A stretch of DNA of 64,000 nt from a virus: positions 62,001 to 126,000 of the IMG/VR virus record IMGVR_UViG_3300032116_000013; one strand, 5' to 3'. This document shows positions 29,379 through 37,291 of the stretch, piece by piece; positions within the stretch are counted from its first letter, which is position 1, and every line of letters begins with the position of its first letter. Made by a program: the position numbers and the translations under genes. Below the pieces are notes generated by a model. The model was not told the DNA's origin. It saw nothing but the letters and a program-made list of their open reading frames with translations, and did no database searches.

Positions 29379-29439
29379 GTAAGTTATTGATTCTTAACGG
29401 TTTTTTACTATTGCCTTTTTTCTCCTAATATAGGATAAT
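29379..29439 (+). promoter_or_regulatory. Early-type promoter, leaderless
   Basis: GTAAGTTATTGATT at 29379, -35 TTGCCT at 29411 (32 bp on), 17-bp spacer, -10 GATAAT 29434-29439, ATG 29447 seven bases later. Confidence 0.82.
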
Positions 29440-29446
29440 AGATAAT

Positions 29447-29779
29447 ATGAAGTCGATGACACAAACCCAAGTCGCGCTGGTTAATGCGCGTCAGGAACTC
29501 AAGAATACTCTTGAGCGTGCGAAGGAACTCCGCGCCATGGTCAAGGTGCTGAGTGTTGACGCTGCGGCTGAGCGTGCGTATCAGAAGTCTACGCGCCAGA
29601 TGCTACGGGCGCAGAAGCGTCTTGAGCGTATCGCGAAGATCGAGGCTCGGCTTGAGGCGATGCGTCTGAAGGCTTCGGCTCCGAAGCAGATTCGTAAGAA
29701 TTATCGGAAGCCGAGCGATGTGACGGTTTACTCGCCTGAGCAGATTGCTGCTCTTAACGCTGCGAACGGTGTTGCCTAA
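29447..29779 (+). CDS. Coiled-coil protein 2 (110 aa)
   Basis: Helical, with a long heptad-type region, sharing the C-terminal RAQKR..RIAKIEARLEAM block with the gene before it, then a short tail. No ribosome site; start at the promoter. Stop overlaps the next ATG (TAATG). Duplicate of coiled-coil protein 1 is likely. Function unknown. Confidence 0.7.
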   Translation: MKSMTQTQVALVNARQELKNTLERAKELRAMVKVLSVDAAAERAYQKSTRQMLRAQKRLERIAKIEARLEAMRLKASAPKQIRKNYRKPSDVTVYSPEQIAALNAANGVA

Positions 29780-29970
29780 TGAAGATCGGTGCGATGATTA
29801 AGATTCTCGAGAAGATTCGCGAGAAACATGGAAATATCGATTTGCTGGTTTGCGACGACGACGGTCGAATCACTTCTCCGAGGTCGACGCAAGTTGTTGT
29901 TTCAGAGGGCGAGTACCCTGATCACTGGGATATGCCCGAAGGTTTCAAGTTTGTACAGGTAAACGCATAA
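29779..29970 (+). CDS. Small hypothetical protein (63 aa)
   Basis: Start in a TAATG overlap. A helix (IKILEKIREKHGNIDLLVCDDDGRI) precedes a short beta part. Resembles small phage proteins of unknown role. Stop overlaps the next ATG. Confidence 0.65.
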   Translation: MKIGAMIKILEKIREKHGNIDLLVCDDDGRITSPRSTQVVVSEGEYPDHWDMPEGFKFVQVNA

Positions 29971-30173
29971 TGACTACTGCTAATCCCCTTGCGCTGGCGA
30001 GCGTCAGCGATATCAAGACTCTGGTTTCTACTGGCGTGGCGACTCATGCTGATGCGCTCGTCCGTGTGGATGCGGTTCTGGCTCGCAAGAGTCTGACCGA
30101 TGGCAAGAAGGCTCGATGGACTCGGCTGCGTGAGTGGCTGGTTCGAGAGCAGGCTCAGGCTCAGGTTGTCTAA
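29970..30173 (+). CDS. Small hypothetical protein (67 aa)
   Basis: Start in a TAATG overlap. Ala/Leu-rich helices (VSDIKTLVSTGVATHADALVRV). Last gene of the unit begun at 29379. Not recognised. Confidence 0.6.
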   Translation: MTTANPLALASVSDIKTLVSTGVATHADALVRVDAVLARKSLTDGKKARWTRLREWLVREQAQAQVV

Positions 30174-30183
30174 TTCTTGCTGG

Positions 30184-30212
30184 TTGACTTTTGCTTTTGG
30201 TTATAGTAGAAT
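30184..30212 (+). promoter_or_regulatory. sigma70-like promoter, repeat copy 1
   Basis: -35 TTGACT (30184-30189), 17-bp spacer, -10 TAGAAT (30207-30212). The whole stretch from TAATTCTTG to the -10 box is nearly the same as at 31002-31043. Confidence 0.82.
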
Positions 30213-30242
30213 TTTTATTGTTAATTTTCTGGAAGTAATCAT

Positions 30243-31004
30243 ATGTTGAAGTTGCACCATTTCAGTACATTCGGAAATCTACAATCACACAATCAAGAAA
30301 TGATTGAAGAAATTGTATATGAAGGAGTGTATGAGAAGTTCTTCAATGTACAAGAAGGCGACGTAGTTGTTGACATCGGTGCTAATGTCGGTTTCTTTCC
30401 TTTCACTCTACAAGGTAGAGGGATCAAAAAAATTTATTGTATAGAACCTTCGTTGGCTATTTGTCATGCATTAGATTATAATCTACAAAGGATGGATTTC
30501 GATTATTCGCTTTTAGCATGTGGTGTTGCTGACAAGAATGGAATGATCCCAACTAATAACAGCGAAAGCGAACATCGAGTTTATGGTTATGGTCTAGACT
30601 GCATTTTTGGAATGACTTGGCAAACTATTCTGAGAGGTTGGCAAATTCCTTACATAAATTTTATGAAAATTGACTGTGAAGGTGGGGAATATGATGTTTT
30701 CACTGATGACAATTATGAGTTCTTGACTAAGAAAGTAAAATACATTGTTGGTGAATGGCATATTCATAAAGCCGATGATCCCCTAGCCAAGTGGAGGAAA
30801 TTCTATAGGAAATATTTGTTAAATCATCCTAACCATAGAGTATTTGAACCTATGGGCGGCTATGCAAATTGGAAAGATGTCACTCTAGAATTGCTAGAGA
30901 ATAATGACTCTGATAAAAGGTACACTGATTGGTATTATTCGCATAACAACTTCTATCCAAATTATTATGTGTATATGAATAATGAGCATACTTTTGAACC
31001 CTAA
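30243..31004 (+). CDS. FkbM-type SAM methyltransferase (253 aa)
   Basis: VVVDIGANVGFF (residues 42-53) is the SAM-binding motif I, followed by IYCIEPS and the family-typical FMKIDCEGGEYDVF near residue 150. FkbM enzymes methylate hydroxyl groups of sugars and small molecules. AT-rich coding, unlike the small genes before it, so probably an acquired cassette with its own promoter. Likely partner of the glycan genes at 38-42 kb, which is inference. Confidence 0.85.
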   Translation: MLKLHHFSTFGNLQSHNQEMIEEIVYEGVYEKFFNVQEGDVVVDIGANVGFFPFTLQGRGIKKIYCIEPSLAICHALDYNLQRMDFDYSLLACGVADKNGMIPTNNSESEHRVYGYGLDCIFGMTWQTILRGWQIPYINFMKIDCEGGEYDVFTDDNYEFLTKKVKYIVGEWHIHKADDPLAKWRKFYRKYLLNHPNHRVFEPMGGYANWKDVTLELLENNDSDKRYTDWYYSHNNFYPNYYVYMNNEHTFEP

Positions 31005-31014
31005 TTCTTGGTAG

Positions 31015-31043
31015 TTGACTTTTGCTTTTGGTTGTAGTACAAT
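31015..31043 (+). promoter_or_regulatory. sigma70-like promoter, repeat copy 2
   Basis: -35 TTGACT (31015-31020), 17-bp spacer, -10 TACAAT (31038-31043). Duplicate of the promoter at 30184; together the two copies bracket the methyltransferase gene. Confidence 0.82.
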
Positions 31044-31082
31044 TGTTTTTGTCCGTTGTTAATTTAATTGAGGTAATTTGTT

Positions 31083-31490
31083 ATGAAGAAAGTTGAAGTG
31101 TTGTTTACGTTGATGCAGAATGGTAAGCCTGTGCAGGTCGAGAGTATGCTAAAGACTCTCCAGGTCAAGCAGGGTTCTATCATGTGTTTGATCTCGGCTC
31201 TCCGAAATGATTTCGGTGCAGAGATTGAGACTGTGCGCGATGGTCGTAAGGTTCTTTCCTATCAGTTGATGAACGCTGATAAGGTTAAGATTCCGACCAA
31301 GGCTGCGAAGGTCGCAAAGCCGAAGGCAGCGAAGGTGAGTGTTTCTAAGACCAAGACCACTATTGCTCGCAAGAGCAAGCCTGTCGTTGCTGACGAAACT
31401 CCCACTCTTGTGGTTGAGGAGATTGACAGCGATGCAGAACTTGCTTCGTTGAAGGCTGAGTTGGGTCTTTCGGGTTCTTATTCGGAGTAA
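31083..31490 (+). CDS. Winged-helix-like N-domain with Lys/Ala-rich tail (135 aa)
   Basis: Residues 1-60 look like a small winged helix (VESMLKTLQVKQGSIMCLISALRNDFGAEIETVRDGRK). The rest is a basic, low-complexity tail (AKVAKPKAAKVSVSKTK) ending in an acidic segment. The layout suggests a DNA-binding or nucleoid-type protein. Followed at once by a strong terminator, so it is a single-gene unit. GAGGTAA precedes the ATG. Specific role unknown. Confidence 0.65.
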   Translation: MKKVEVLFTLMQNGKPVQVESMLKTLQVKQGSIMCLISALRNDFGAEIETVRDGRKVLSYQLMNADKVKIPTKAAKVAKPKAAKVSVSKTKTTIARKSKPVVADETPTLVVEEIDSDAELASLKAELGLSGSYSE

Positions 31491-31503
31491 GATCCCTGCT
31501 GTA

Positions 31504-31530
31504 GAGGGGAGGTAACACTCCCCTCTTTTA
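31504..31530 (+). terminator. Rho-independent terminator
   Basis: GAGGGGAG-GTAACA-CTCCCCTC followed by TTTT; perfect 8-bp stem. Confidence 0.9.
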
Positions 31531-31587
31531 CTTGTCTCCATTGTGAGACGCAAATATGTGTCACCATTGTGTGACCGAGGAGAAAAT

Positions 31588-32928
31588 ATGAAAGTTGTAT
31601 ATACGCAGAAGTCTGCTTTTGAGATTATTCAGTTGGCTATCACAGGAAAGTTAAATCCTGATCCGATCGGTCAACGTCCGCCAACTTCGCAGGGTCATGC
31701 GAAGTACGAAGAAATCGTCAAGTCTTTGCTCTCTGGTGTTGGTATCGGCATGATCACATTGCGCGATATCTCTCAAGATGAAGAAATGCAAAAGATTTAT
31801 CCTGGCGTGCACTATCTTGTCATTGACGGTGGTCACCGTATTCGTGCGCTAGTGAAGTTCTATCAGAACAAGTTTGCTGTAAACAAGAAGAAGTTGAAGG
31901 ATCTAGATATTGATCTGAATGACTTTCAGATTGCTCTAGACATTACAACTTGCACTTCACAAGAAGCAATTGAGAAGTTTCGTAATCTGAATCAAACCAC
32001 GCCAGTAAATCCGATGGAGATGCTGATGTGCGATGACCAGTCAGAGATCTGTCGTGCTGTTCGTTCGCTCACTCGCTACTATGCTGAGTACAAGAACGAT
32101 TCGCATGAGTTGTTCGAGACTGCGTTTGATAAACATGGTGTTGAGAAGTCCAAGTTCTTTGACATGGCACCGAACCATCGTCGTAAGTGGGACGAATATG
32201 TTTTCCTTGCGTTGATCAAGTCTCATGGCAACGGCAACGTCGATGCTGGTATTCCAATTTTCTACGATGCTGTTGATCAAGAGTACAAGGGAAACAACAT
32301 TGCCACGAAAACAGTTCTAAAGAACGTTGAGCGTTTCCTCGACGACGTTCTTGGCTTTGCTTATGAGCGTAAGCCATACAAGTTGAACACCGATGTGTTC
32401 GCTGCTCTTCAGTTAGTTTGGTTTGCTCTGTATGAGAAGAACAAGAACTTCAAGATCGATGACTATCAGAAGTTCTATGAGTCATTCTTGGCTGGTTATT
32501 CTATCTTGACAGGAACTGCCGATACGAGTTATAATAACAAAACAATCAAGTATGATGGAGAAGTTTATTTGATCAAGGAATTCGTTCGCAAAAATATTAC
32601 TAACTTCTCGAACGGACCAGTACAAAAGAAGTGCGCAGAACTAATTCTTGAAGAAATGGGAGATGACATTGGTGTGATCTTCCGTGATGCCAAGAGAAGC
32701 CTGACGACTTCTGAGCGCGATCAGAAACTTGCGCTTCAGGGCTTCAAGTGTGCTATCGACGGTGAGCCGCTGCGTCTTGAGGACTCTGTATGGGGTCACG
32801 ATACTGCTTGGGCTCACGGTGGTGAGTTGATGGATGGTGCTGTGATACGCAAGACTCACAACCGCGATATGGGTACGACAACTCTTGACGAGTATCGTAT
32901 GATTCTGAATCTGAGGAAGAACAAATGA
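31588..32928 (+). CDS. DUF262/HNH-type nuclease-like protein (446 aa)
   Basis: The N-terminal domain has the DUF262 (ParB-fold) pattern: RPPTSQGHAKYEEIVKSLLSG, then LVIDGGHRIRALVKFY near residue 90. The last 70 residues hold an HNH-like module, CAIDGEPLRLEDSVWGHDTAWAHGG...RKTHNRDMG. This two-domain order is that of GmrSD-type DNA modification-dependent nucleases. ATG 31588 has GAGGAGAA 5 bases upstream and is preferred to an in-frame start at 31543. It may attack host or rival DNA; the catalytic state is untested. Confidence 0.8.
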   Translation: MKVVYTQKSAFEIIQLAITGKLNPDPIGQRPPTSQGHAKYEEIVKSLLSGVGIGMITLRDISQDEEMQKIYPGVHYLVIDGGHRIRALVKFYQNKFAVNKKKLKDLDIDLNDFQIALDITTCTSQEAIEKFRNLNQTTPVNPMEMLMCDDQSEICRAVRSLTRYYAEYKNDSHELFETAFDKHGVEKSKFFDMAPNHRRKWDEYVFLALIKSHGNGNVDAGIPIFYDAVDQEYKGNNIATKTVLKNVERFLDDVLGFAYERKPYKLNTDVFAALQLVWFALYEKNKNFKIDDYQKFYESFLAGYSILTGTADTSYNNKTIKYDGEVYLIKEFVRKNITNFSNGPVQKKCAELILEEMGDDIGVIFRDAKRSLTTSERDQKLALQGFKCAIDGEPLRLEDSVWGHDTAWAHGGELMDGAVIRKTHNRDMGTTTLDEYRMILNLRKNK

Positions 32929-33158
32929 ATGACGATGTAAAGGAATTGCCGATTTCTGATATCTACAAGTTCTCAACAGAGATGGTAGAAAAAGGATATT
33001 CGCCGTATGCTATTGCCGCTATGTTCACTCTGGTGGCTTTGCAAATCTATAAGACTTCAATGTCAACAGAAGAATACAATCTCATGGTTGATATGATTTC
33101 TAACAATCGAGATCGTGTTCAGACTCTTCCTGCTGACGCTGTTGGGTCATTGCACTGA
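32925..33158 (+). CDS. Small hypothetical protein (77 aa)
   Basis: Start overlaps the nuclease stop (ATGA). Helical (DIYKFSTEMVEKGYSPYAIAAMFTLVALQIYKTSM); similar short proteins occur in aquatic T4-like phages. Stop overlaps the next ATG. Role unknown. Confidence 0.65.
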   Translation: MNDDVKELPISDIYKFSTEMVEKGYSPYAIAAMFTLVALQIYKTSMSTEEYNLMVDMISNNRDRVQTLPADAVGSLH

Positions 33159-33421
33159 TGACACGTGAATGGCGAGATATTGATAAAGGCACACAATACT
33201 ACTATCAAGTACACAATGGTTTGATCATAGGGCAAGTGTATAGCATGGCTTACACTTCTATCTGGGGCGCAAAGATTCCAGTGTCATCTACCGAAGAACT
33301 AATCCTTGGTCAGTATATCTCGCTGGAGTTTGCTAAAGCAGCAGTTGTTGAATACTGGGACGAAAAGGATAGAACATTCGACGTACACCATGAACATCTT
33401 TTATCTGCACCAAGATCCTAA
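33158..33421 (+). CDS. Small hypothetical protein (87 aa)
   Basis: Start in a TGATG overlap. Beta-rich (YYYQVHNGLIIGQVY). It overlaps the next gene by 32 bases. Not recognised. Confidence 0.6.
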   Translation: MTREWRDIDKGTQYYYQVHNGLIIGQVYSMAYTSIWGAKIPVSSTEELILGQYISLEFAKAAVVEYWDEKDRTFDVHHEHLLSAPRS

Positions 33422-33938
33422 AATTGCCGCTGAGTATCATGTCGACAAACACGTCGTCAAGATGATCATCGAGTATGCTCAGTTGATGTCAACTGCGCAT
33501 CGGTTGTTAGATGGGAATATGTATTTCGATTTGACTGCGAATGGTCATAAAATTAAGCGATGGAAGTTAGATGACTATCGCGAACCCATTCTATACAAAG
33601 CCAGTCATATCAATCACCCATCGGCGATCTGGGTTCGGCAAGATCTTTCTCACTATCAGTGGCTTTGGAATCTTGCCTCTGAACTTTGTCAAGAGTATCG
33701 GCATCGGTACGGTGGTGCAACAGATAAGCAACACAAGACTTCTATTGTGATTCAGAATCTCAGTTTCGCTCCGAACAATATCCCGCGAAATGGAATATTC
33801 CAGGAGCCACCCCAAGCCATGCCCGATACCGTAAAGGTTCCTGGGGATAGTATTCAAGCCTATCGCAACTACTATAAAGTCCATAAGGCAGCGTTTGCTA
33901 ACTGGAAGAATCGGAGTGCACCTGACTGGTATAAATAA
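33390..33938 (+). CDS. Conserved T4-like phage protein (182 aa)
   Basis: Starts MNIFYLHQDPKIAAEYHVDKHVVKM, a pattern widely conserved in T4-like and other phages, with YKASHINHPSAIWVRQ, ELCQEYRHRYG and QAMPDTVKV...YRNYY blocks. Several His/Asp/Lys positions are invariant in the family, hinting at an enzyme, but the activity is not known to me. Its last codons (TGG TAT AAA TAA) contain a TATAAATA late promoter for the next gene. Confidence 0.78.
   Translation: MNIFYLHQDPKIAAEYHVDKHVVKMIIEYAQLMSTAHRLLDGNMYFDLTANGHKIKRWKLDDYREPILYKASHINHPSAIWVRQDLSHYQWLWNLASELCQEYRHRYGGATDKQHKTSIVIQNLSFAPNNIPRNGIFQEPPQAMPDTVKVPGDSIQAYRNYYKVHKAAFANWKNRSAPDWYK
33930..33937 (+). promoter_or_regulatory. T4-late-type promoter inside a gene end
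   Basis: TATAAATA overlaps the last codons of the 33390 gene; ATG 33943 is 5 bases after it, so a transcript from here would be nearly leaderless, unless the AAGGA just before the ATG lies in an upstream transcript. Confidence 0.6.
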
Positions 33939-33942
33939 AGGA

Positions 33943-34542
33943 ATGAAGAAGTTCCTAGACTTTATAACAGAATCAGCCTCTCAGCATCTGCACTTTTTCG
34001 ATGTAGATGATACTCTGTTTCACACAACAGCCAGAGTCAGGGTGATGAAAGGGAAGAAGGAAGTCGCCTCTCTTTCCAACTCAGAATACAATACACATAC
34101 TCTGCCTCCTGGTCACCACTATGACTTCTCAGAGTTCAGAGACGCTGAGAAGTTTGCAAGTGAATCAAAACCAATTCAGAGAATCATGACGAAGATGAAA
34201 AGCCTCCACGGTAAAGGTGGCAACGTCATGATCAATACTGCAAGAGCAGACTTCGATAACAAAGAGCGTTTTCTAAATGCCTTCAGAAATCATGGCGTGG
34301 ATATTGATAACATTCACGTCCATAGAGCAGGAAACATAGAAGGACCAGAGAGCGTTGCTGAAAAGAAAGCGTCAATCATACGCAACCAACTAAATAAAGG
34401 TGCATACAGAAACGTATCTTTGTATGACGATAGCGAACAGAATTTGAATCATTTTCTACAGTTGAAGAAAGAATTCCCGCATATTAATTTTAATGCACAT
34501 CATGTGAAGCCAGACGGAAAGGCAAAACGATATAGAGGATAA
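33943..34542 (+). CDS. HAD-superfamily phosphatase-like protein (199 aa)
   Basis: FFDVDDTLFHT (residues about 18-28) is the HAD DxDxT motif with its nucleophile Asp. MINTARAD near residue 98 matches motif II, and SLYDDSEQNL near 165 matches motif IV. T4-like phages carry such domains in polynucleotide kinase-phosphatase and as free proteins. AAGGA precedes ATG 33943. Substrate unknown; a nucleic-acid end phosphatase is one option. Confidence 0.8.
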   Translation: MKKFLDFITESASQHLHFFDVDDTLFHTTARVRVMKGKKEVASLSNSEYNTHTLPPGHHYDFSEFRDAEKFASESKPIQRIMTKMKSLHGKGGNVMINTARADFDNKERFLNAFRNHGVDIDNIHVHRAGNIEGPESVAEKKASIIRNQLNKGAYRNVSLYDDSEQNLNHFLQLKKEFPHINFNAHHVKPDGKAKRYRG

Positions 34543-34546
34543 ACTT

Positions 34547-34864
34547 GTGCCAACATATGAATTTGTGAATACGAAAACTAAGAAGATCGAAGAACATGTT
34601 ATGTCTATCAATGCCTATGATCAATTCAAGGCAGACAATCCTCACCTAGAAAGATATTACAGCGACGCGCCAGCACTCAGTTATTCAGGAACTGGAGACT
34701 TCAGTGGTAAGAAAACCGATGGCGGCTGGAAAGAAATGATGCATAAGATCGCTGAGCAAAATCCAAGAAGCCCACTTGCAGATAAAGTCTTGAGAAAAGA
34801 TACAAAGCGTGTCAAGACTGATCAAGTTTTAGAAAAACACATCAAGAAGAAAGCCGCCAAATAG
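34547..34864 (+). CDS. FmdB-like N-terminal protein without Cys (105 aa)
   Basis: GTG start. MPTYEFVNTKTKKIEEH recalls the MPTYEF...C beginning of the FmdB zinc-ribbon family, but no cysteines are present, so no zinc site. FmdB-type small proteins are common in T4-like aquatic phages. The C-terminus is basic (KKAAK). Function unknown. Confidence 0.65.
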   Translation: MPTYEFVNTKTKKIEEHVMSINAYDQFKADNPHLERYYSDAPALSYSGTGDFSGKKTDGGWKEMMHKIAEQNPRSPLADKVLRKDTKRVKTDQVLEKHIKKKAAK

Positions 34865-34881
34865 GTGGAAGAGAGGCACTT

Positions 34882-35634
34882 TTGAGCAAGAAAAAAGGTT
34901 CTAACACTGTAATAGAATTTACAGAAACTACAGAAAAGAAACCTGCTCGAATCAAGGCAGCAGAACTAAAGAAGTTTGATCCTCTAACAGAGAATCAATC
35001 TAAATTTTTCGAAGCCTACAAACGTGGTGACTATTTCGTAATGCTTTGCGGTTCAGCGGGAACTGGTAAGTCATTCATTGCAACATACAAAGCACTAGAA
35101 GAAGTTCTAGATAAATCATCATCCTTTCACAGAGTTGTCATTGTACGCTCCGCAGTGCAGTCAAGAGATCTTGGCTTCACACCTGGATCGGTTGAAGAAA
35201 AGATGAGTCTCTATGAACAACCATACATGCAAATTTGTCACACGCTATTCGGTCGTCGTGACGCCTATGAAGCACTGAAAGAATGCGGTCGTATTGAATT
35301 CATTTCTACAAGTTTCATTCGCGGTATGAGTTTCGACGATGCCGTTATTATTGTAGACGAATGTCAAAACATGACGTTCGAAGAATTGTCTACAATTATG
35401 ACAAGAGTTGGCTATCGTTCCAAGATTATTTTCTGTGGTGATTACAAGCAAACGGATCTATACAGAAATAACAAGGATAAGAGTGGACTCAAAAAGTTCC
35501 ATGAAATTGCTAAAATGATGCAGTCGTTCACCAATATTGAGTTTACAACGGATGATATTGTGCGCTCAAGTATTGTAAAAGACTTCTTGATTGCGGTTGA
35601 GAGATACGAAAAATTGTCAGAAAATAATACTTGA
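34882..35634 (+). CDS. phoH: PhoH-like P-loop ATPase
   Basis: 250 aa with a TTG start and GGTGGAAGAGAGG upstream. Walker A GSAGTGKS (57-64), RSAVQSRDLGF...GSVEEKM near 95-110, and Walker B AVIIVDECQNM near 155 define the PhoH family, followed by FCGDYKQTDL (sensor-type). PhoH proteins are linked to phosphate starvation in E. coli, and phoH is a marker gene of aquatic phages. The phage role is not settled; RNA or helicase-type activity is discussed. Its stop lies inside the next -35 box. Confidence 0.93.
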   Translation: MSKKKGSNTVIEFTETTEKKPARIKAAELKKFDPLTENQSKFFEAYKRGDYFVMLCGSAGTGKSFIATYKALEEVLDKSSSFHRVVIVRSAVQSRDLGFTPGSVEEKMSLYEQPYMQICHTLFGRRDAYEALKECGRIEFISTSFIRGMSFDDAVIIVDECQNMTFEELSTIMTRVGYRSKIIFCGDYKQTDLYRNNKDKSGLKKFHEIAKMMQSFTNIEFTTDDIVRSSIVKDFLIAVERYEKLSENNT

Positions 35635-35659
35635 CTTTTGCTTGACAATACGTTATAAT
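35631..35659 (+). promoter_or_regulatory. sigma70-like promoter
   Basis: -35 TTGACT (35631-35636, overlapping the phoH stop), 17-bp spacer, -10 TATAAT (35654-35659). Strong match, 18 bases before ATG 35677. Confidence 0.85.
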
Positions 35660-35676
35660 AACTATGTGCCTTTGTA

Positions 35677-36369
35677 ATGAGTAATTCTATGTTTAATCAT
35701 ATACACCATGACTTCCCGAAACTGATTCAAGAAAACTTGGATGGTACTCGAGTTTATGTTACACCGACTGGAGAAAAGTATCCGTCAGTGACTACTGTTC
35801 TTGCTGAACATGGCAAGGAAGCAATTCTTGAATGGCGCAAGAGAGTTGGTGAAGAGAATGCCAATAAGATTTCTCGTCAGGCTACCACTCGCGGCACTGG
35901 TGTTCACAAAGCCATTGAGACTTATCTAAAGAACGAAGATATCTCTCAACTTGAAATGATGCCCAATGTCAAGTCTCTATTCTATCGTATGAAGAAAGAA
36001 CTTGATGGTAGAGTTAACAATATTCACTGCTTGGAAGAGAAATTGTTTTCTCACAATCTAAAACTTGCTGGAACGGTTGACTGTGTGGCTGAACATGACG
36101 GCGTTCTTTCAGTCATTGACTTCAAGACTTCCATTCGTCTCAAGAAGAAAGAGAACATCGGTGGATACTTTATGCAGGGTGTTGCTTACGCAAAGATGTT
36201 TAGTGAAATGACAGATCTAGAGATCAATAAAATTGTCATTCTCATCGGCGTTGATATGGCAGACTTTTGCCAAACGCTGGTGATCAAGAAAGAAGACTTT
36301 GGGCATCACGAAGAATTGCTACAGAGTTACATTGATAAATATCACAAGAATAACTTGTCTTTGGTTTGA
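35677..36369 (+). CDS. PD-(D/E)XK exonuclease (RecB/MGME1-like)
   Basis: 230 aa. YPSVTTVLAEHGK and TRGTGVHKAIETYL fit the RecB-like entry helix, and LAGTVDCVAEHDGVLSVIDFKTS is the PD-(D/E)XK core (D..ExK form, D and K of IDFKTS), followed by YFMQGVAYAKM. This is the exonuclease class seen in many T4-like aquatic phages and related to the mitochondrial MGME1 nuclease. It would trim DNA ends in replication or recombination. An alternative ATG lies at 35692. Confidence 0.85.
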   Translation: MSNSMFNHIHHDFPKLIQENLDGTRVYVTPTGEKYPSVTTVLAEHGKEAILEWRKRVGEENANKISRQATTRGTGVHKAIETYLKNEDISQLEMMPNVKSLFYRMKKELDGRVNNIHCLEEKLFSHNLKLAGTVDCVAEHDGVLSVIDFKTSIRLKKKENIGGYFMQGVAYAKMFSEMTDLEINKIVILIGVDMADFCQTLVIKKEDFGHHEELLQSYIDKYHKNNLSLV

Positions 36370-36383
36370 TAGGAGAGTATAAT

Positions 36384-36551
36384 ATGGATCTGCCAATTAA
36401 TGTTGATGAACTTCGTGAAGTGGTTGTCGCTCTAGAGGTCAAGGGTGATAATCTTGAACTTGCTGATCGTTTGAAACTTGTGTGTCGCTTGGCTGAAGAA
36501 GGAAAGCCATACAAGAGAATCCTTCGTGAAGAATATGGGATTGTAGCCTAA
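36384..36551 (+). CDS. Small hypothetical protein (55 aa)
   Basis: AGGAG lies 8 bases before ATG 36384, so this start is preferred to a TTG at 36366. Acidic helical protein (DELREVVVALEVKGDNLELADRL). Stop overlaps the next ATG (TAATG). Not recognised. Confidence 0.6.
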   Translation: MDLPINVDELREVVVALEVKGDNLELADRLKLVCRLAEEGKPYKRILREEYGIVA

Positions 36552-37105
36552 TGAAAGGGACTCTAATTTTTATTGGTGTATGCATTATTGCATTCTTTCT
36601 AGGAATCTATAATGTATATGTGAACAACAAGGAACGTTATGGCTCTTATTCTGCAGCAGTTGAAGAAACATTTTCAACTAGCAAAAAGATAGCAACAGAT
36701 GAAATCAATCCCATTGATGACTTTAAGGAAGCCAATCAAAAGTATAACAGCGAAGTTGGCGATATGCAGGAAACTCACTGCAACGACAATAAAGTTGTGA
36801 GTATTATCGTTGATCCATTGACTGAGGACTTTAAGGCTGAAGTTGCTCCTCTCGGTTTTATGGAATATGATAGAACAATGACACAATTAGGACGTGTTTT
36901 GAGTAAGCACTCGAACACTAAAGGCGCAGATAACATCACAAAATGTCGAATGGAAGTTTCTTTTGTATTTGTAGACAGCAGAGATTTCAGTAATTATGCA
37001 TATCGTGTGACCATTGAATATGATGTTCATAACTATTGGGAAACTGTATACCCAGAGAAAACTACGCTGACTGGATTTAACATTAATTCTATAGATACCT
37101 TTTAA
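36551..37105 (+). CDS. Membrane-anchored protein (184 aa)
   Basis: N-terminal hydrophobic helix (LIFIGVCIIAFFLGIYNVYV, residues about 4-24) followed by a soluble domain with two Cys (CNDNK, CRMEV) and alternating strands. A signal anchor or uncleaved signal peptide is likely, with the domain facing the periplasm. Not recognised. The 52-aa gene follows after 10 bases. Confidence 0.65.
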   Translation: MKGTLIFIGVCIIAFFLGIYNVYVNNKERYGSYSAAVEETFSTSKKIATDEINPIDDFKEANQKYNSEVGDMQETHCNDNKVVSIIVDPLTEDFKAEVAPLGFMEYDRTMTQLGRVLSKHSNTKGADNITKCRMEVSFVFVDSRDFSNYAYRVTIEYDVHNYWETVYPEKTTLTGFNINSIDTF

Positions 37106-37115
37106 GGAGAACAAA

Positions 37116-37274
37116 ATGTCACAAACAAATCAAGCACAATGTCGCTGCGGTCGCAGTCCAACAGGCACCTGTAATGGAATGCACTCAATGACGAATGAAC
37201 AATATCAGAAGTATCTTCAAGAACAAATGAAGAGTTTGAATGAGCAAACAAAGCCACAGTTTTTGGTTGATTGA
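37116..37274 (+). CDS. CDGSH-like Cys/His small protein (52 aa)
   Basis: AAGGAGAAC precedes the ATG. CRCGRSPTGTCNGMH gives a CxC-x(7)-C-x(3)-H pattern like the CDGSH-type iron-sulfur or zinc motif of small phage proteins, followed by a charged helix. Function unknown. Confidence 0.7.
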   Translation: MSQTNQAQCRCGRSPTGTCNGMHSMTNEQYQKYLQEQMKSLNEQTKPQFLVD

Positions 37275-37291
37275 TAAAGGAGTTTTATTAT

